Counted from the first letter of the stretch, positions 1-6,727 are shown. The stretch is DNA of 9,331 nucleotides from Verrucomicrobiota bacterium (GCA_027618625.1 JAQCER010000068.1:1-9331), one strand, 5' to 3'. Notes: generated from the sequence alone by a model not told the origin. Made by a program: numbers and translations.

Positions 1-2
1 AG

Positions 3-284
3 ACAGACTGGGAAGGGACGGCGAAGGCGAAGGGAGGCTTCAGTCGAGAACGGATCGAGGCTGAGCTGAAGAATGGTGGGAGGTTGCCGATGTGGCAGGT
101 GTTGCGCTGTCGGGTGCGCTATTTTACTGAAGGAGGAGTGTTAGGGAGCCGTGCGTTTGTAGACGGCTTCTTTGAACGGGAGAGGGCGAGGTTTGGCGAG
201 AAGCGGGAGTCCGGGGCGCGCGCGATGAACGGTGGCGAGTGGGGTGGAGTGATGGCTCTACGGGATCTGTGTCGGAAGGCGTGA
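3..284 (+). CDS. REP-associated tyrosine transposase (RAYT), C-terminal part
   Basis: The frame is open from the left edge of the window and stops with TGA at 282-284, so about 93 C-terminal residues are present and the 5' end lies outside. The visible part contains LRCRVRYFTEGGVLGS followed by a segment with GxxRESGARAM and a terminal GGVMALRDLCRKA. I recognise this pattern (RYFxxGxxLGSxxFV, then FG.KR..GAR.M, then ALRDLR) from the C-terminal tail of single-copy RAYT proteins, relatives of the IS200/IS605 Y1 transposases. These are associated with dispersed palindromic repeats and are common in Verrucomicrobiota. The catalytic HUH motif and tyrosine would lie upstream and cannot be checked. 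The reading frame has no internal stop in the visible part, so the gene may be intact. Recognition is from memory of the family, without an alignment. Confidence 0.72.
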   Translation, partial: TDWEGTAKAKGGFSRERIEAELKNGGRLPMWQVLRCRVRYFTEGGVLGSRAFVDGFFERERARFGEKRESGARAMNGGEWGGVMALRDLCRKA

Positions 285-406
285 GCACTCAAAACTCAAA
301 GGCTTCTAATGCAATGCTTTCTGATCTTGGGGAGCGATCACCGTTTGTTCCGTCACCTATGGCTGCCACTGATCCTCACGGCTCCAGGAATATTTATGAG
401 ATTAAC

Positions 407-430
407 CGCGAAGACGCAAAGGGCGCGAAG
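407..430 (+). repeat. Three-unit CGCRAAG short repeat
   Basis: Three near-identical seven-base units follow each other: CGCGAAG (407-413), CGCAAAG (415-421) and CGCGAAG (424-430), spaced 8 and 9 bases apart and preceded by TTAAC. Sequences of this style (ACCGC.(A/G)AG.CGCA(A/G)AG..CGC) occur as dispersed short repeats in intergenic regions of Verrucomicrobiota, Planctomycetes and other environmental bacteria. Identity with such a family is inferred from memory. Its role is unknown. Confidence 0.4.
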
Positions 431-456
431 CCTGAGGAAGTTCTGAAAATAGAATG

Positions 457-475
457 ACTCATCGAAACGATGAGT
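457..475. repeat. Perfect 8-bp hairpin
   Basis: ACTCATCG and CGATGAGT form a perfect 8-bp stem around an AAA loop. Only a weak TTTT (482-485) follows on the plus strand, seven bases after the stem, so it is not a standard intrinsic terminator. It lies about 170 bases past the RAYT stop and could be a REP-type palindrome or part of a terminator for that gene. Confidence 0.4.
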
Positions 476-567
476 GAACGGTTTTGCTCAACTCTCTCTG
501 CATGAAAGATCATCGCGCCTTTGCAGCGAATCCATTCCGGGATTTAGGCTAACATGAGCACCGTTGG

Positions 568-593
568 AGCAATAATAGGGAGCAATAATAGGG
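568..593 (+). repeat. 13-bp perfect tandem duplication
   Basis: AGCAATAATAGGG occurs twice in direct succession (568-580 and 581-593) without mismatch. It may be a replication-slippage duplication or the footprint of an insertion and excision event. No gene is disrupted by it. Confidence 0.7.
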
Positions 594-908
594 GACGTGG
601 AATAAAAGGTAGACAAAGATTGCGGTCTATATGGTTTATTGCCAGGGATTCGTGACTACGGATCGACCGGCACGGGCACGGCACCTTTGATTCGATCGCC
701 ACGGCTGTCTCGCGACGAAGAGAAGGCAAAAACCTCGACGCCCCTAATGAGCAGTGGCCCGTTGTTCGGAAACTGCCAGGACGATGGCGGCAGTTACCAA
801 AATGGCACCAACACGATTCCCCAAAATCGTCGGCACCGTAACCGAAGCTCAAGCCAAAAGGCGCGTCAATTCCCTCCAAAAAGCAGCACAACGGCTCGGA
901 TTCCAAGT

Positions 909-938
909 GAGGGCGATCCGACGTATCGGATCGCCCTC
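909..938. repeat. Perfect 13-bp inverted repeat, possible bidirectional terminator
   Basis: GAGGGCGATCCGA (909-921) pairs perfectly with TCGGATCGCCCTC (926-938) around a CGTA loop. The stem is long and G+C rich and lies about 100 bases beyond the guaA stop codon, where a transcript end would be expected. Neither side has a run of T, so it does not fit the usual rho-independent terminator. It could instead stabilise the 3' end of the guaBA mRNA, or be a REP-like palindrome mobilised by a RAYT. Confidence 0.6.
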
Positions 939-1039
939 TGTGCTGATGAACCCTTTGTAGTGTTCTTATTGCTCTCGATGAAGACCTTGCTTCTGCATGG
1001 CAACAAAATGCCGTTCGAGCAAATTACAGAATTGTTAGT

Positions 1040-2563
1040 TCACTCCCATTCGATGCTTGCTGGGGGCTTGGTGGAGATGTCGTAGAGGACGCGATTGACG
1101 CCGCGGACGCTGTTGAGGATCTCGTTTGAGATTGCGCCCAGCAGTTCGTAGGGCAAGTGAGCCCAGTGTGCAGTCATGGCGTCTTCCGAGATGACGGCCC
1201 GCAGAGAAACGGCGAATTCGTAGGAGCGTTCGTCGCCTTTGACTCCGACGGTGCGCACAGGAATGAGGGCGCAGTAGGCTTGCCAGACTTTGTCATACCA
1301 GCCACTGTCCTTGAGCTGGCGCATGAAGATGGCATCTCCCTCGCGGATGATCTCCAGTTTGTCGGGAGTGATGGCTCCCGGGCAACGCACGGCGAGGCCA
1401 GGGCCGGGAAAGGGGTGCCGGTAGAGGATCGGCCGCGGGATCCCTAACGTCGTTCCCAATTGCCTCACTTCGTCCTTGAAGAGTTCGGCCAAGGGTTCAA
1501 GCACGCGACCTTCTTTCTGCAGGTCGAGAATGCGGTCGACGCGGTTGTGGTGAGTCTTGATTTTTGATGCTGCAGAGCCACTGGACGCGCTTTCGATGAC
1601 GTCAGGATAGAGGGTGCCTTGCGCCAGCAATTCGATATCGTCGGCGGCCTCGAAGAAGACGTCGATGAACAAGCCGCCGATGATTTTGCGTTTCTCTTCG
1701 GGATCTGAATGTCCTTTGAGGGCTGACAGAAACCGCTCCGACGCGTCAATCAGTTCGATAGGGACGCCGAGTTCTTCGAATTGCGCCACTACTTCGGCGG
1801 CTTCATTTTTGCGCAGCAGGCCATGGTCGACAAAGATGGCGCGCATGGGGATTTCAGCCTCTCTGAGCAGCACGGCGAGCACTGTGGAATCGACGCCACC
1901 AGACACTCCACATACTACTTCGCGGCCGTTCACTTGTTCTTTGATCTCCTTGATCAGGTGGTCTTTGAACGAGGCGATTTCGAACTTGGGCGCGTCCTTC
2001 GCCAGGGCGATAAAGTTCTTCAGCAGCTGGTTGCCTTCGTGGGAATGGGTGACTTCCGGGTGAAACTGGATGCCGAACCAGTCGTCGGAAAATTGCAATG
2101 CCACTGGGGTGCCGTGCTGGTTTCTGGCGATCACCGATACGTTGTCAGGCAATGCACCGACGGTATCCGAGTGGCTCATCCAGATCTGGGAAGCCTTCGA
2201 CATGCCTGCGAACAGCGGGCATTCCGAGTCCGATGGAATCAGTGTGGCCGGACCGTACTCGCGGCGATCCGATGGCTTGACATCGCCACCGTGCCTGGTG
2301 TTCAGCAGCTGCATGCCGTAGCAGACGCCGAGCACCGGGACGCCAAGGGATCGCAGGTAGTCGAGATCAATGTCGGGCGCATCTGGTTCGGAGACGCTGC
2401 GTGGTCCGCCGGACAGGATAACCGCTGCCGGTGCTCCGGTGAGGTGCAGCTCGCCTGGCCCGTATAACTTTGCAAAGCAACCGAGTTCACGGACGCGGCG
2501 GACGATCAGTTGACTGTATTGAGAGCCGAAATCGATGACGGCGATGGGGGAGTGGTCACTCAT
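1040..2563 (-). CDS. guaA: GMP synthase (glutamine-hydrolysing)
   Basis: GuaA converts XMP to GMP in the cytoplasm using ATP and glutamine, the last step of GMP synthesis. The 507-residue protein has the normal bacterial length and all expected parts. The class I amidotransferase domain comes first, with the nucleophile Cys81 in GVCYGM and the His168/Glu170 pair in FHPEV. The ATP pyrophosphatase domain follows, with the P-loop SGGVDS at 221-226 and VDHGLLRKNE at 246-254. The dimerisation domain has HPFPGPGLAVR at 383-393 and ends in the conserved KPPASIEWE. The loop after the ATPase core reads KIKTHHNRVDRIL (335-347), where E. coli has IKSHHNVGGLP. The gene lies 32 bases behind guaB on the same strand, a guaBA operon. 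The ATG is preceded by a pyrimidine stretch (CTTTTCTTTTCTCAC) without a Shine-Dalgarno site, so translation may depend on coupling to guaB or on ribosomal protein S1. The start is supported by the N-terminal match to the family. Confidence 0.97.
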   Translation of the reverse strand: MSDHSPIAVIDFGSQYSQLIVRRVRELGCFAKLYGPGELHLTGAPAAVILSGGPRSVSEPDAPDIDLDYLRSLGVPVLGVCYGMQLLNTRHGGDVKPSDRREYGPATLIPSDSECPLFAGMSKASQIWMSHSDTVGALPDNVSVIARNQHGTPVALQFSDDWFGIQFHPEVTHSHEGNQLLKNFIALAKDAPKFEIASFKDHLIKEIKEQVNGREVVCGVSGGVDSTVLAVLLREAEIPMRAIFVDHGLLRKNEAAEVVAQFEELGVPIELIDASERFLSALKGHSDPEEKRKIIGGLFIDVFFEAADDIELLAQGTLYPDVIESASSGSAASKIKTHHNRVDRILDLQKEGRVLEPLAELFKDEVRQLGTTLGIPRPILYRHPFPGPGLAVRCPGAITPDKLEIIREGDAIFMRQLKDSGWYDKVWQAYCALIPVRTVGVKGDERSYEFAVSLRAVISEDAMTAHWAHLPYELLGAISNEILNSVRGVNRVLYDISTKPPASIEWE

Positions 2564-2595
2564 GTGAGAAAAGAAAAGTGGGCTCGATGCCAGGA

Positions 2596-4065
2596 CTAGA
2601 AACTTTGGTAATTGATCGGTTCTTCCGTGATGACGATATCGTGCGGGTGGCTTTCGCGCAGACCGCCGCTGGTAATCTGCACAAATTTCGCGCGCTGGCG
2701 CAGCTCGTCCAGTGTGCCTGCTCCGACGTATCCCATGCCAGAGCGCAGACCGCCGAGCAGTTGGAAGACGACGTCGGACAGGCGTCCTTTGTAAGGCACC
2801 CTTGCTTCGACGCCCTCTGCGACCAGCTTGCCCGAGGCGTTCTGGCCGTAGCGATCGCTGGAACCTTTGCGCATGGCTTTCAGTGATCCCATGCCGCGGT
2901 ATTCTTTAAAGGTGCGCCCCTGGTGATTGACCATGTTGCCCGGGCTTTCGCGGGTTCCTGCCAGCAGCGAGCCGAGCATGACGCAGTCGCCACCCGCCGC
3001 GAGCGCTTTCACCATATCGCCGGAGTATCGAATGCCGCCATCTGCTATGAGCGTAAGCCCGTTGGAGCGGCAGTATTTTGCAACGTCTTGAATTGCCGTG
3101 AACTGAGGCACTCCAACGCCAGCGATCACGCGAGTGGTGCAGATGGAACCAGGGCCGACGCCTACTTTGACCGCAGCCGCCCCTGCCTTGTGCAAGTCTT
3201 CAGCACCCTCAGGGGTGACCACGTTTCCGGCAACGATCGGGATCTCACCATTAAACGCGCTGACCAAAGTTTCGACGACTTGGAGGACTCGGCTGGTGTG
3301 TCCGGTAGCGGCGTCGATGAACAGAGCATCTACGCCCGCTGCGACGAGAATTTTTGCGCGCTCCAGAAAATCCTCGCCGACGCCCACAGCGCCACCTACC
3401 TGAAGTCGTCCCTGCTCGTCCTTACACGAACTCTGAAACTGTAGGCGCTTTTGAATGTCCTGCGCGGTGATCATTCCGGCCAGACGTCCGCTTTCATCGA
3501 TGAGTGGAAGCTTCTCGATCCGGTTCTTTGAGAGCAGGCGGGTCGCTTCGTTGATCGGAGTATTAACGGGCGCGGTGATGAGGCGCTCCTTTGGCGTCAT
3601 TACATCGGCGACGCGAGTGTCTTCGGATTCGATCAACCACATGTCGCGAGTGGTCATCATGCCGACGAGTTTGTGTTCTTCGTCGACAACGGGAAAGCCG
3701 GCCACACCATGCTCCTGCATGATGCCATAGACCTCCCGCATGGTGAAGTCCTGGGTCACGGTGAGCGGATTCTGAATCACCGTGTTTTCCGAGCGCTTGA
3801 CCTTGCTAACAGCCTCGGCCTGCTTCTCCGGTTCGGAGTTGCGGTGAATGACTCCGAGGCCGCCTTCGCGCGCCAGTGCGATCGCCAGTTCCGATTCGGT
3901 AACCGTGTCCATCGCGGAGGAAACGATCGGGATTTTGAGCCGGATCTTGTCGGTCAGGCGGGTGGAAACGTCGACCTCTGTCGGGAGCACCGAACTGTGC
4001 TGGGGAACGAGAAGGACATCATCAAAACTAAGGCCGAGAGGAATGGGTGGTATCGGATCAGACAT
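2596..4065 (-). CDS. guaB: IMP dehydrogenase
   Basis: GuaB oxidises IMP to XMP with NAD+, the committed step of guanine nucleotide synthesis. With the ATG at 4065 the product is 489 residues, the size of the E. coli enzyme. It begins with the typical [13 protein letters not shown] (12-24). A Bateman module of two CBS domains spans about residues 95-205, inserted in the TIM barrel. The catalytic cysteine is C309 in [11 protein letters not shown], the IMP phosphate site is around [10 protein letters not shown] (341-350), and the flap is [10 protein letters not shown] with the [11 protein letters not shown] arginine at 422. The NAD-site loop reads DAATGHT (251-257), where many bacteria have D(S/T)(A/S)HGHS. 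The frame stays open to an ATG at 4110, but those extra 15 residues are not family-like. The 4065 start has GGAG 11 bases upstream, a long but usable spacing. It is the first gene of guaBA. Confidence 0.97.
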   Translation of the reverse strand: MSDPIPPIPLGLSFDDVLLVPQHSSVLPTEVDVSTRLTDKIRLKIPIVSSAMDTVTESELAIALAREGGLGVIHRNSEPEKQAEAVSKVKRSENTVIQNPLTVTQDFTMREVYGIMQEHGVAGFPVVDEEHKLVGMMTTRDMWLIESEDTRVADVMTPKERLITAPVNTPINEATRLLSKNRIEKLPLIDESGRLAGMITAQDIQKRLQFQSSCKDEQGRLQVGGAVGVGEDFLERAKILVAAGVDALFIDAATGHTSRVLQVVETLVSAFNGEIPIVAGNVVTPEGAEDLHKAGAAAVKVGVGPGSICTTRVIAGVGVPQFTAIQDVAKYCRSNGLTLIADGGIRYSGDMVKALAAGGDCVMLGSLLAGTRESPGNMVNHQGRTFKEYRGMGSLKAMRKGSSDRYGQNASGKLVAEGVEARVPYKGRLSDVVFQLLGGLRSGMGYVGAGTLDELRQRAKFVQITSGGLRESHPHDIVITEEPINYQSF

Positions 4066-4095
4066 AAGAACAATTTCTCCGTATACCGTCCCTCC

Positions 4096-4123
4096 GCTAC
4101 ATCGGGGCACTGGGGTCTGTCAA
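4096..4123 (-). promoter_or_regulatory. Possible guaBA promoter
   Basis: On the minus strand a perfect -35 box TTGACA (4118-4123) is followed after 16 bases by a weak -10 candidate TGTAGC (4096-4101), ending about 30 bases before the chosen guaB ATG. The position suits a guaBA promoter in the 137-base gap after mutL. The -10 matches the consensus at only three of six bases. No purine riboswitch or PurR-type palindrome was recognised here. Confidence 0.3.
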
Positions 4124-4202
4124 ATGGCGCTTTAGAGTTTTTGCGATGGTTCTCAACGCGCCCCGTTTACTTTCTGGTGCGTATGAAAATTACGGTTGAA
4201 GT

Positions 4203-6116
4203 TTACCCTTGCTTGCCGAACTTGCGCGCCAGCTCTGACCAGGAGATCTGGATCAGCGTCGGGTTGCCGTTGGGGCAGCAGTAGGGCATGTCGCAGGCGA
4301 GGAGGTCGTCGATCAGACGGCGGATTTCTGTTTCGGAAAGGGCATCGCGCTGGCGCACGGCCTGGCGGCAGACGGCGGTGGCGATGGCTTCATCGGTGAG
4401 GCGCGGTGAACCGTGGCTGCGCAGTTGGTGCAGGCCTTCGAGAACCATGTCGAGAAAGGCTTGGGCGTCGGTGGTCTTGCAGAAGGCGGGGAAGCTGTCG
4501 ACTTTGACAGTGTTGCTGCCGAATTCTTCGATGCCAAAGCCGAGGCGCTGGATTGCCGGGATGTTTTGCCGGACGAAATCAAATTCTTTCGGGCTAAATT
4601 GCAGCATGACAGGGATGAGCAGGCCTTGGGACGGCGCATCGGCGTTCTTGTCATGATGGCGCAGCGCCAGTTCAAACAGGACCCGTTCGTGGGCCGCGCG
4701 CTGATCCATCAACACCAGGCCTTCCGCGCTTTCGAGAACGGAGTATGCGGTGCCTAGCATGCCCACTAATCGGAATTTGGGCTTTGCTGGCTCCGGAGCC
4801 TGGGCCGATGCCGGTGCTGGTGCTGGTGTTGCTGGTTGTGGCGATTTTCCTGGAAGCTCAGGGGGGGCCGCTTCGGATGTGGCTGTGGATGTTTGTGGAT
4901 TTGCACCTTTTAGAGCCGATGGCGGTCCAGCTGGAAGCTCGGGTTGGGTTGGCGGCGTGATCCATTCGCGGTGAACGCGGGGGGCTGGTTCTGGCTTTGG
5001 TGGGGAAGTTGAGGCTGAGGCTGGAGCCGGAGTTGGAGTTGGAGTATGGGGTGGATTTGGTTCGGCTGTTGGTTTGGGCGGAGTGGGTGCGGATGGTGGG
5101 GGTGGGGCGGTGGCCCGCACATTGTTGCGGAGGCCCCGCATGACGGCGGTGGCGATGGCATTCTGGACACGGTTGCCATCCAGAAAGCGCACCTCGCGTT
5201 TGGCGGGGTGAACGTTCACATCTACTTCGGCCGGGTCGAGGGTTAGAAACAGCATGGCGGCAGGATACTGCCCCTTGGCCAGGGCGCCGTGGTAACCATT
5301 GCGCAGTCCGTGGTTGATGGCGGGGCTCTCGACGGGGCGATTATTGAGAAAACTGAGCTGTAGACTCCGGTTTGAGCGTCCGAATCCCGGTTCGCTGATG
5401 AAGCCGTGGATGCCGATGCCATCCGCTCCACCGTCGGTGGCGGGGAGTTCGATCAAGTGCTCGCAAGTCTCGCGACCGATCAAGCCTTCGATCCGTTCGA
5501 TCAAACGAGTGGTCGCCGGGAGTTGGAAAACCAGCCGATCGTTGTGAAGAAGTGTGAAGCTGACTTCAGGATGGGCGATGGCCTGAAGGCGCAAGTGGTG
5601 CTCGATGTGACTGAACTCTGTGGTCTCGGTGCGAAGGTATTTTCGCCGCGCTGGAACATTGTAGAACAAAGTCCGCACTTCGATTTGAGTGCCCGGAGCG
5701 CTGCCGCTGTCGCGCACATTTCCAACCTTCCCGCCTTCGACGGTAAGTTCGGTTCCGGCAATGGCGTCGGTCTCGCGTGTGGTGAGAGTGAAGCGGGAAA
5801 CGCTGGCGATGCTCGGCAGCGCCTCGCCACGGAACCCCAGGGTTCGAATGGAACTGAGGTCGTCCGCAGTACGGATCTTGCTGGTGGCGTGGCGCTCCAG
5901 ACAGAGCAGCGCATCCTCGCGACTCATGCCACATCCGTTGTCGACGATGCGTATGAGAGCGATGCCGCCGCGCTGAGCCCGGACTTCGATATTATCGGCC
6001 CCGGCGTCGATGCTGTTCTCGACCAGCTCCTTGACCACGGAGGCTGGGCGCTCGACCACTTCCCCGGCAGCGACCTGGCTGGCGAGAATTTCGGAGAGCA
6101 CTTGAATCTTTGCCAT
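4203..6116 (-). CDS. mutL: DNA mismatch repair protein MutL
   Basis: MutL is the ATP-driven link between mismatch recognition by MutS and strand incision. The 637-residue protein has a complete N-terminal GHKL ATPase: the catalytic Glu30 and Asn34 in VKELVENSIDAGA, DNGCGM (59-64), the GFRGEAL lid motif (94-100), and the transducer domain ending in VDVNVHPAKREVRF (298-311). Residues about 335-445 form a proline- and alanine-rich linker. The C-terminal dimerisation domain starts at FRLVGMLGTAY (448-458). Its nuclease motif reads DQRAAHERVLFE (471-482) where endonuclease-type MutL has DQHAxxExxxxE, so His is replaced by Arg. The later motifs read VCRQAV (582-587) and CPNGNPT (614-620) instead of ACH-type and CPHGRP. 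This suggests a lost or altered metal-dependent nicking activity. No Shine-Dalgarno site precedes the ATG. The gene stands upstream of guaB on the same strand and diverges from the Fe-S carrier gene. No mutS is present in the window. Confidence 0.96.
   Translation of the reverse strand: MAKIQVLSEILASQVAAGEVVERPASVVKELVENSIDAGADNIEVRAQRGGIALIRIVDNGCGMSREDALLCLERHATSKIRTADDLSSIRTLGFRGEALPSIASVSRFTLTTRETDAIAGTELTVEGGKVGNVRDSGSAPGTQIEVRTLFYNVPARRKYLRTETTEFSHIEHHLRLQAIAHPEVSFTLLHNDRLVFQLPATTRLIERIEGLIGRETCEHLIELPATDGGADGIGIHGFISEPGFGRSNRSLQLSFLNNRPVESPAINHGLRNGYHGALAKGQYPAAMLFLTLDPAEVDVNVHPAKREVRFLDGNRVQNAIATAVMRGLRNNVRATAPPPPSAPTPPKPTAEPNPPHTPTPTPAPASASTSPPKPEPAPRVHREWITPPTQPELPAGPPSALKGANPQTSTATSEAAPPELPGKSPQPATPAPAPASAQAPEPAKPKFRLVGMLGTAYSVLESAEGLVLMDQRAAHERVLFELALRHHDKNADAPSQGLLIPVMLQFSPKEFDFVRQNIPAIQRLGFGIEEFGSNTVKVDSFPAFCKTTDAQAFLDMVLEGLHQLRSHGSPRLTDEAIATAVCRQAVRQRDALSETEIRRLIDDLLACDMPYCCPNGNPTLIQISWSELARKFGKQG
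5011..5046 (-). repeat. Hexamer tandem repeat inside the mutL linker
   Basis: Six consecutive imperfect hexamers lie on the plus strand: GAGGCT twice, GGAGCC, GGAGTT twice and GGAGTA. In the minus-strand mutL frame they encode part of the Pro/Ala/Thr/Ser linker (about residues 358-369). A similar short run of GGTGCT units is found near 4811-4830. Because the unit is six bases, slippage here changes linker length without breaking the frame. Confidence 0.6.
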
Positions 6117-6119
6117 GCG

Positions 6120-6149
6120 ATACTATGAAAGAGTTGGGCTGCTCGCCAA
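6120..6149 (-). promoter_or_regulatory. Possible mutL promoter abutting the start codon
   Basis: On the minus strand a -35 candidate TTGGCG (6144-6149) is followed after 16 bases by CATAGT (6122-6127), or after 18 bases by TAGTAT (6120-6125). The ATG of mutL begins only 3 to 5 bases further on. If this promoter is used, transcription would begin at or just inside the start codon. Both boxes are imperfect, so this is tentative. Confidence 0.22.
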
Positions 6150-6283
6150 TGGAGCGCGTTGCCTTGAGATCAAGTGTTTACGCGGCGGAGGTTCGCTCTA
6201 CAAATGAGAATGAGCGGAAAAATCCAATGAAGTCTAGATAATTGCCGGGTTCTGGGCGATACTTCTGAACTGGGTGACCGCGA

Positions 6284-6312
6284 TTTAAACTGTTCATTAT
6301 CAGGTATATATT
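6284..6312 (+). promoter_or_regulatory. Possible leaderless-type promoter of the Fe-S carrier gene
   Basis: An A+T-rich block directly before the ATG at 6317 contains TATATA (6305-6310) and the overlapping TATATT (6307-6312), with TTTAAA (6284-6289) 17 bases before TATATT. If TATATA is the -10 box, a six-base discriminator puts the transcription start exactly on the A of the ATG. There is no Shine-Dalgarno sequence in the last 11 bases before the start, which agrees with a leaderless mRNA. Confidence 0.4.
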
Positions 6313-6316
6313 AAAA

Positions 6317-6727
6317 ATGATTACGCTTACAGACAATGCAGTTGAACACCTGAAGGGGAAGCTGGCTGCGACTTCCCGGGATTCAGGGGAAGCCGGCCTG
6401 CGCCTGCTGGTAGAGCGCGGTGGTTGTGCCGGGATGCAATACGCGATGAAGATAGACTCACGCGCTGACGGAGACTCAGAATTCGGTCGCGAAGGTGTGC
6501 GGATTTTCGTGGATGCGGAAAGCCTTGTTTATCTTTCCGGTGTCGAGCTTGACTACAATGATGATCTCACTGACAGCGGCTTCAAGATTGTGAATCCAAA
6601 TGCTGCGCGGAGTTGTGGCTGCGGAACGTCGTTCGAACCCGCGATGACAGGTCAAGTGCCGGCTTACGATGAAAGTATGGACGGAGCTGTCTGTGGATCG
6701 AATGGGGACAGCGCTGCGGACGCATAA
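6317..6727 (+). CDS. A-type iron-sulfur carrier protein (IscA/ErpA/HesB family)
   Basis: Proteins of this family carry a Fe-S cluster or iron between the assembly scaffold and apo-enzymes in the cytoplasm. The core runs from MITLTDNAVEHLKG to about residue 107. It has the three conserved cysteines: C37 in ERGGCAGMQY (33-42) and C100 and C102 in SCGCGTSF (99-106), matching C35, C99 and C101 of E. coli IscA. VNPNA (92-96) before the CGCG motif is also typical. At 136 residues it is about 28 residues longer than usual. The tail is acidic and contains an extra Cys126. No isc, suf or nif genes are adjacent, so it cannot be assigned to IscA, ErpA or SufA. The ATG is fixed by the family N-terminus and lies only a few bases after a -10-like element. 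Confidence 0.93.
   Translation: MITLTDNAVEHLKGKLAATSRDSGEAGLRLLVERGGCAGMQYAMKIDSRADGDSEFGREGVRIFVDAESLVYLSGVELDYNDDLTDSGFKIVNPNAARSCGCGTSFEPAMTGQVPAYDESMDGAVCGSNGDSAADA

Larger units (their letters stand above)
285..1039. other. 755-base region without a convincing gene, between RAYT tail and guaA
   Basis: This stretch separates the RAYT gene from the 3' end of guaA. Several short frames are open on both strands, but none has a recognisable domain, a good ribosome site or an ordinary protein composition. It holds a short repeat of GCGAAG-type units (407-430), a perfect small hairpin (457-475), a 13-base tandem duplication (568-593) and a perfect 13-base inverted repeat (909-938). A frame at 754-960 (+) has a somewhat helical, basic middle section that could be a decayed transposase tail, but the 909-938 palindrome lies inside it, which argues against real coding. 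The most likely reading is an intergenic zone with mobile-element debris. Confidence 0.5.

Noticed and set aside
544..906. Minus-strand frame of 120 codons in the intergenic region.
   Set aside because: Cys- and Pro-rich translation without recognisable domain; antisense to the tandem repeat and with no ribosome site.
754..960. Small open frame on the plus strand with a basic helical section (AKRRVNSLQKAAQRLGF).
   Set aside because: It looks vaguely like a transposase C-terminus, but I cannot match it to a family, it has no ribosome site, and its end contains the perfect 909-938 palindrome. Kept only as a remark in the intergenic entry.
639..1085. Plus-strand frame of 148 codons overlapping the guaA 3' end.
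   Set aside because: Composition is low-complexity (Ser, Arg, Thr, Asn) with no motif, and it runs into guaA antisense.
1781..2467. Long open frame antisense to guaA (228 codons).
   Set aside because: guaA is fully conserved over this stretch; the antisense frame is a by-product of its codon pattern.
4066..4110. Fifteen-residue N-terminal extension of guaB from an upstream ATG.
   Set aside because: The extension is not family-like; [19 protein letters not shown] from 4065 aligns with the usual IMPDH N-terminus and has GGAG upstream.
4066..4202. Purine riboswitch upstream of guaB.
   Set aside because: None of the conserved loop sequences of the purine aptamer could be seen in the 137-base gap.
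5406..6128. Long open frame antisense to the mutL ATPase domain (240 codons).
   Set aside because: The mutL motifs on the other strand are complete and explain the sequence; no family pattern in the antisense frame.
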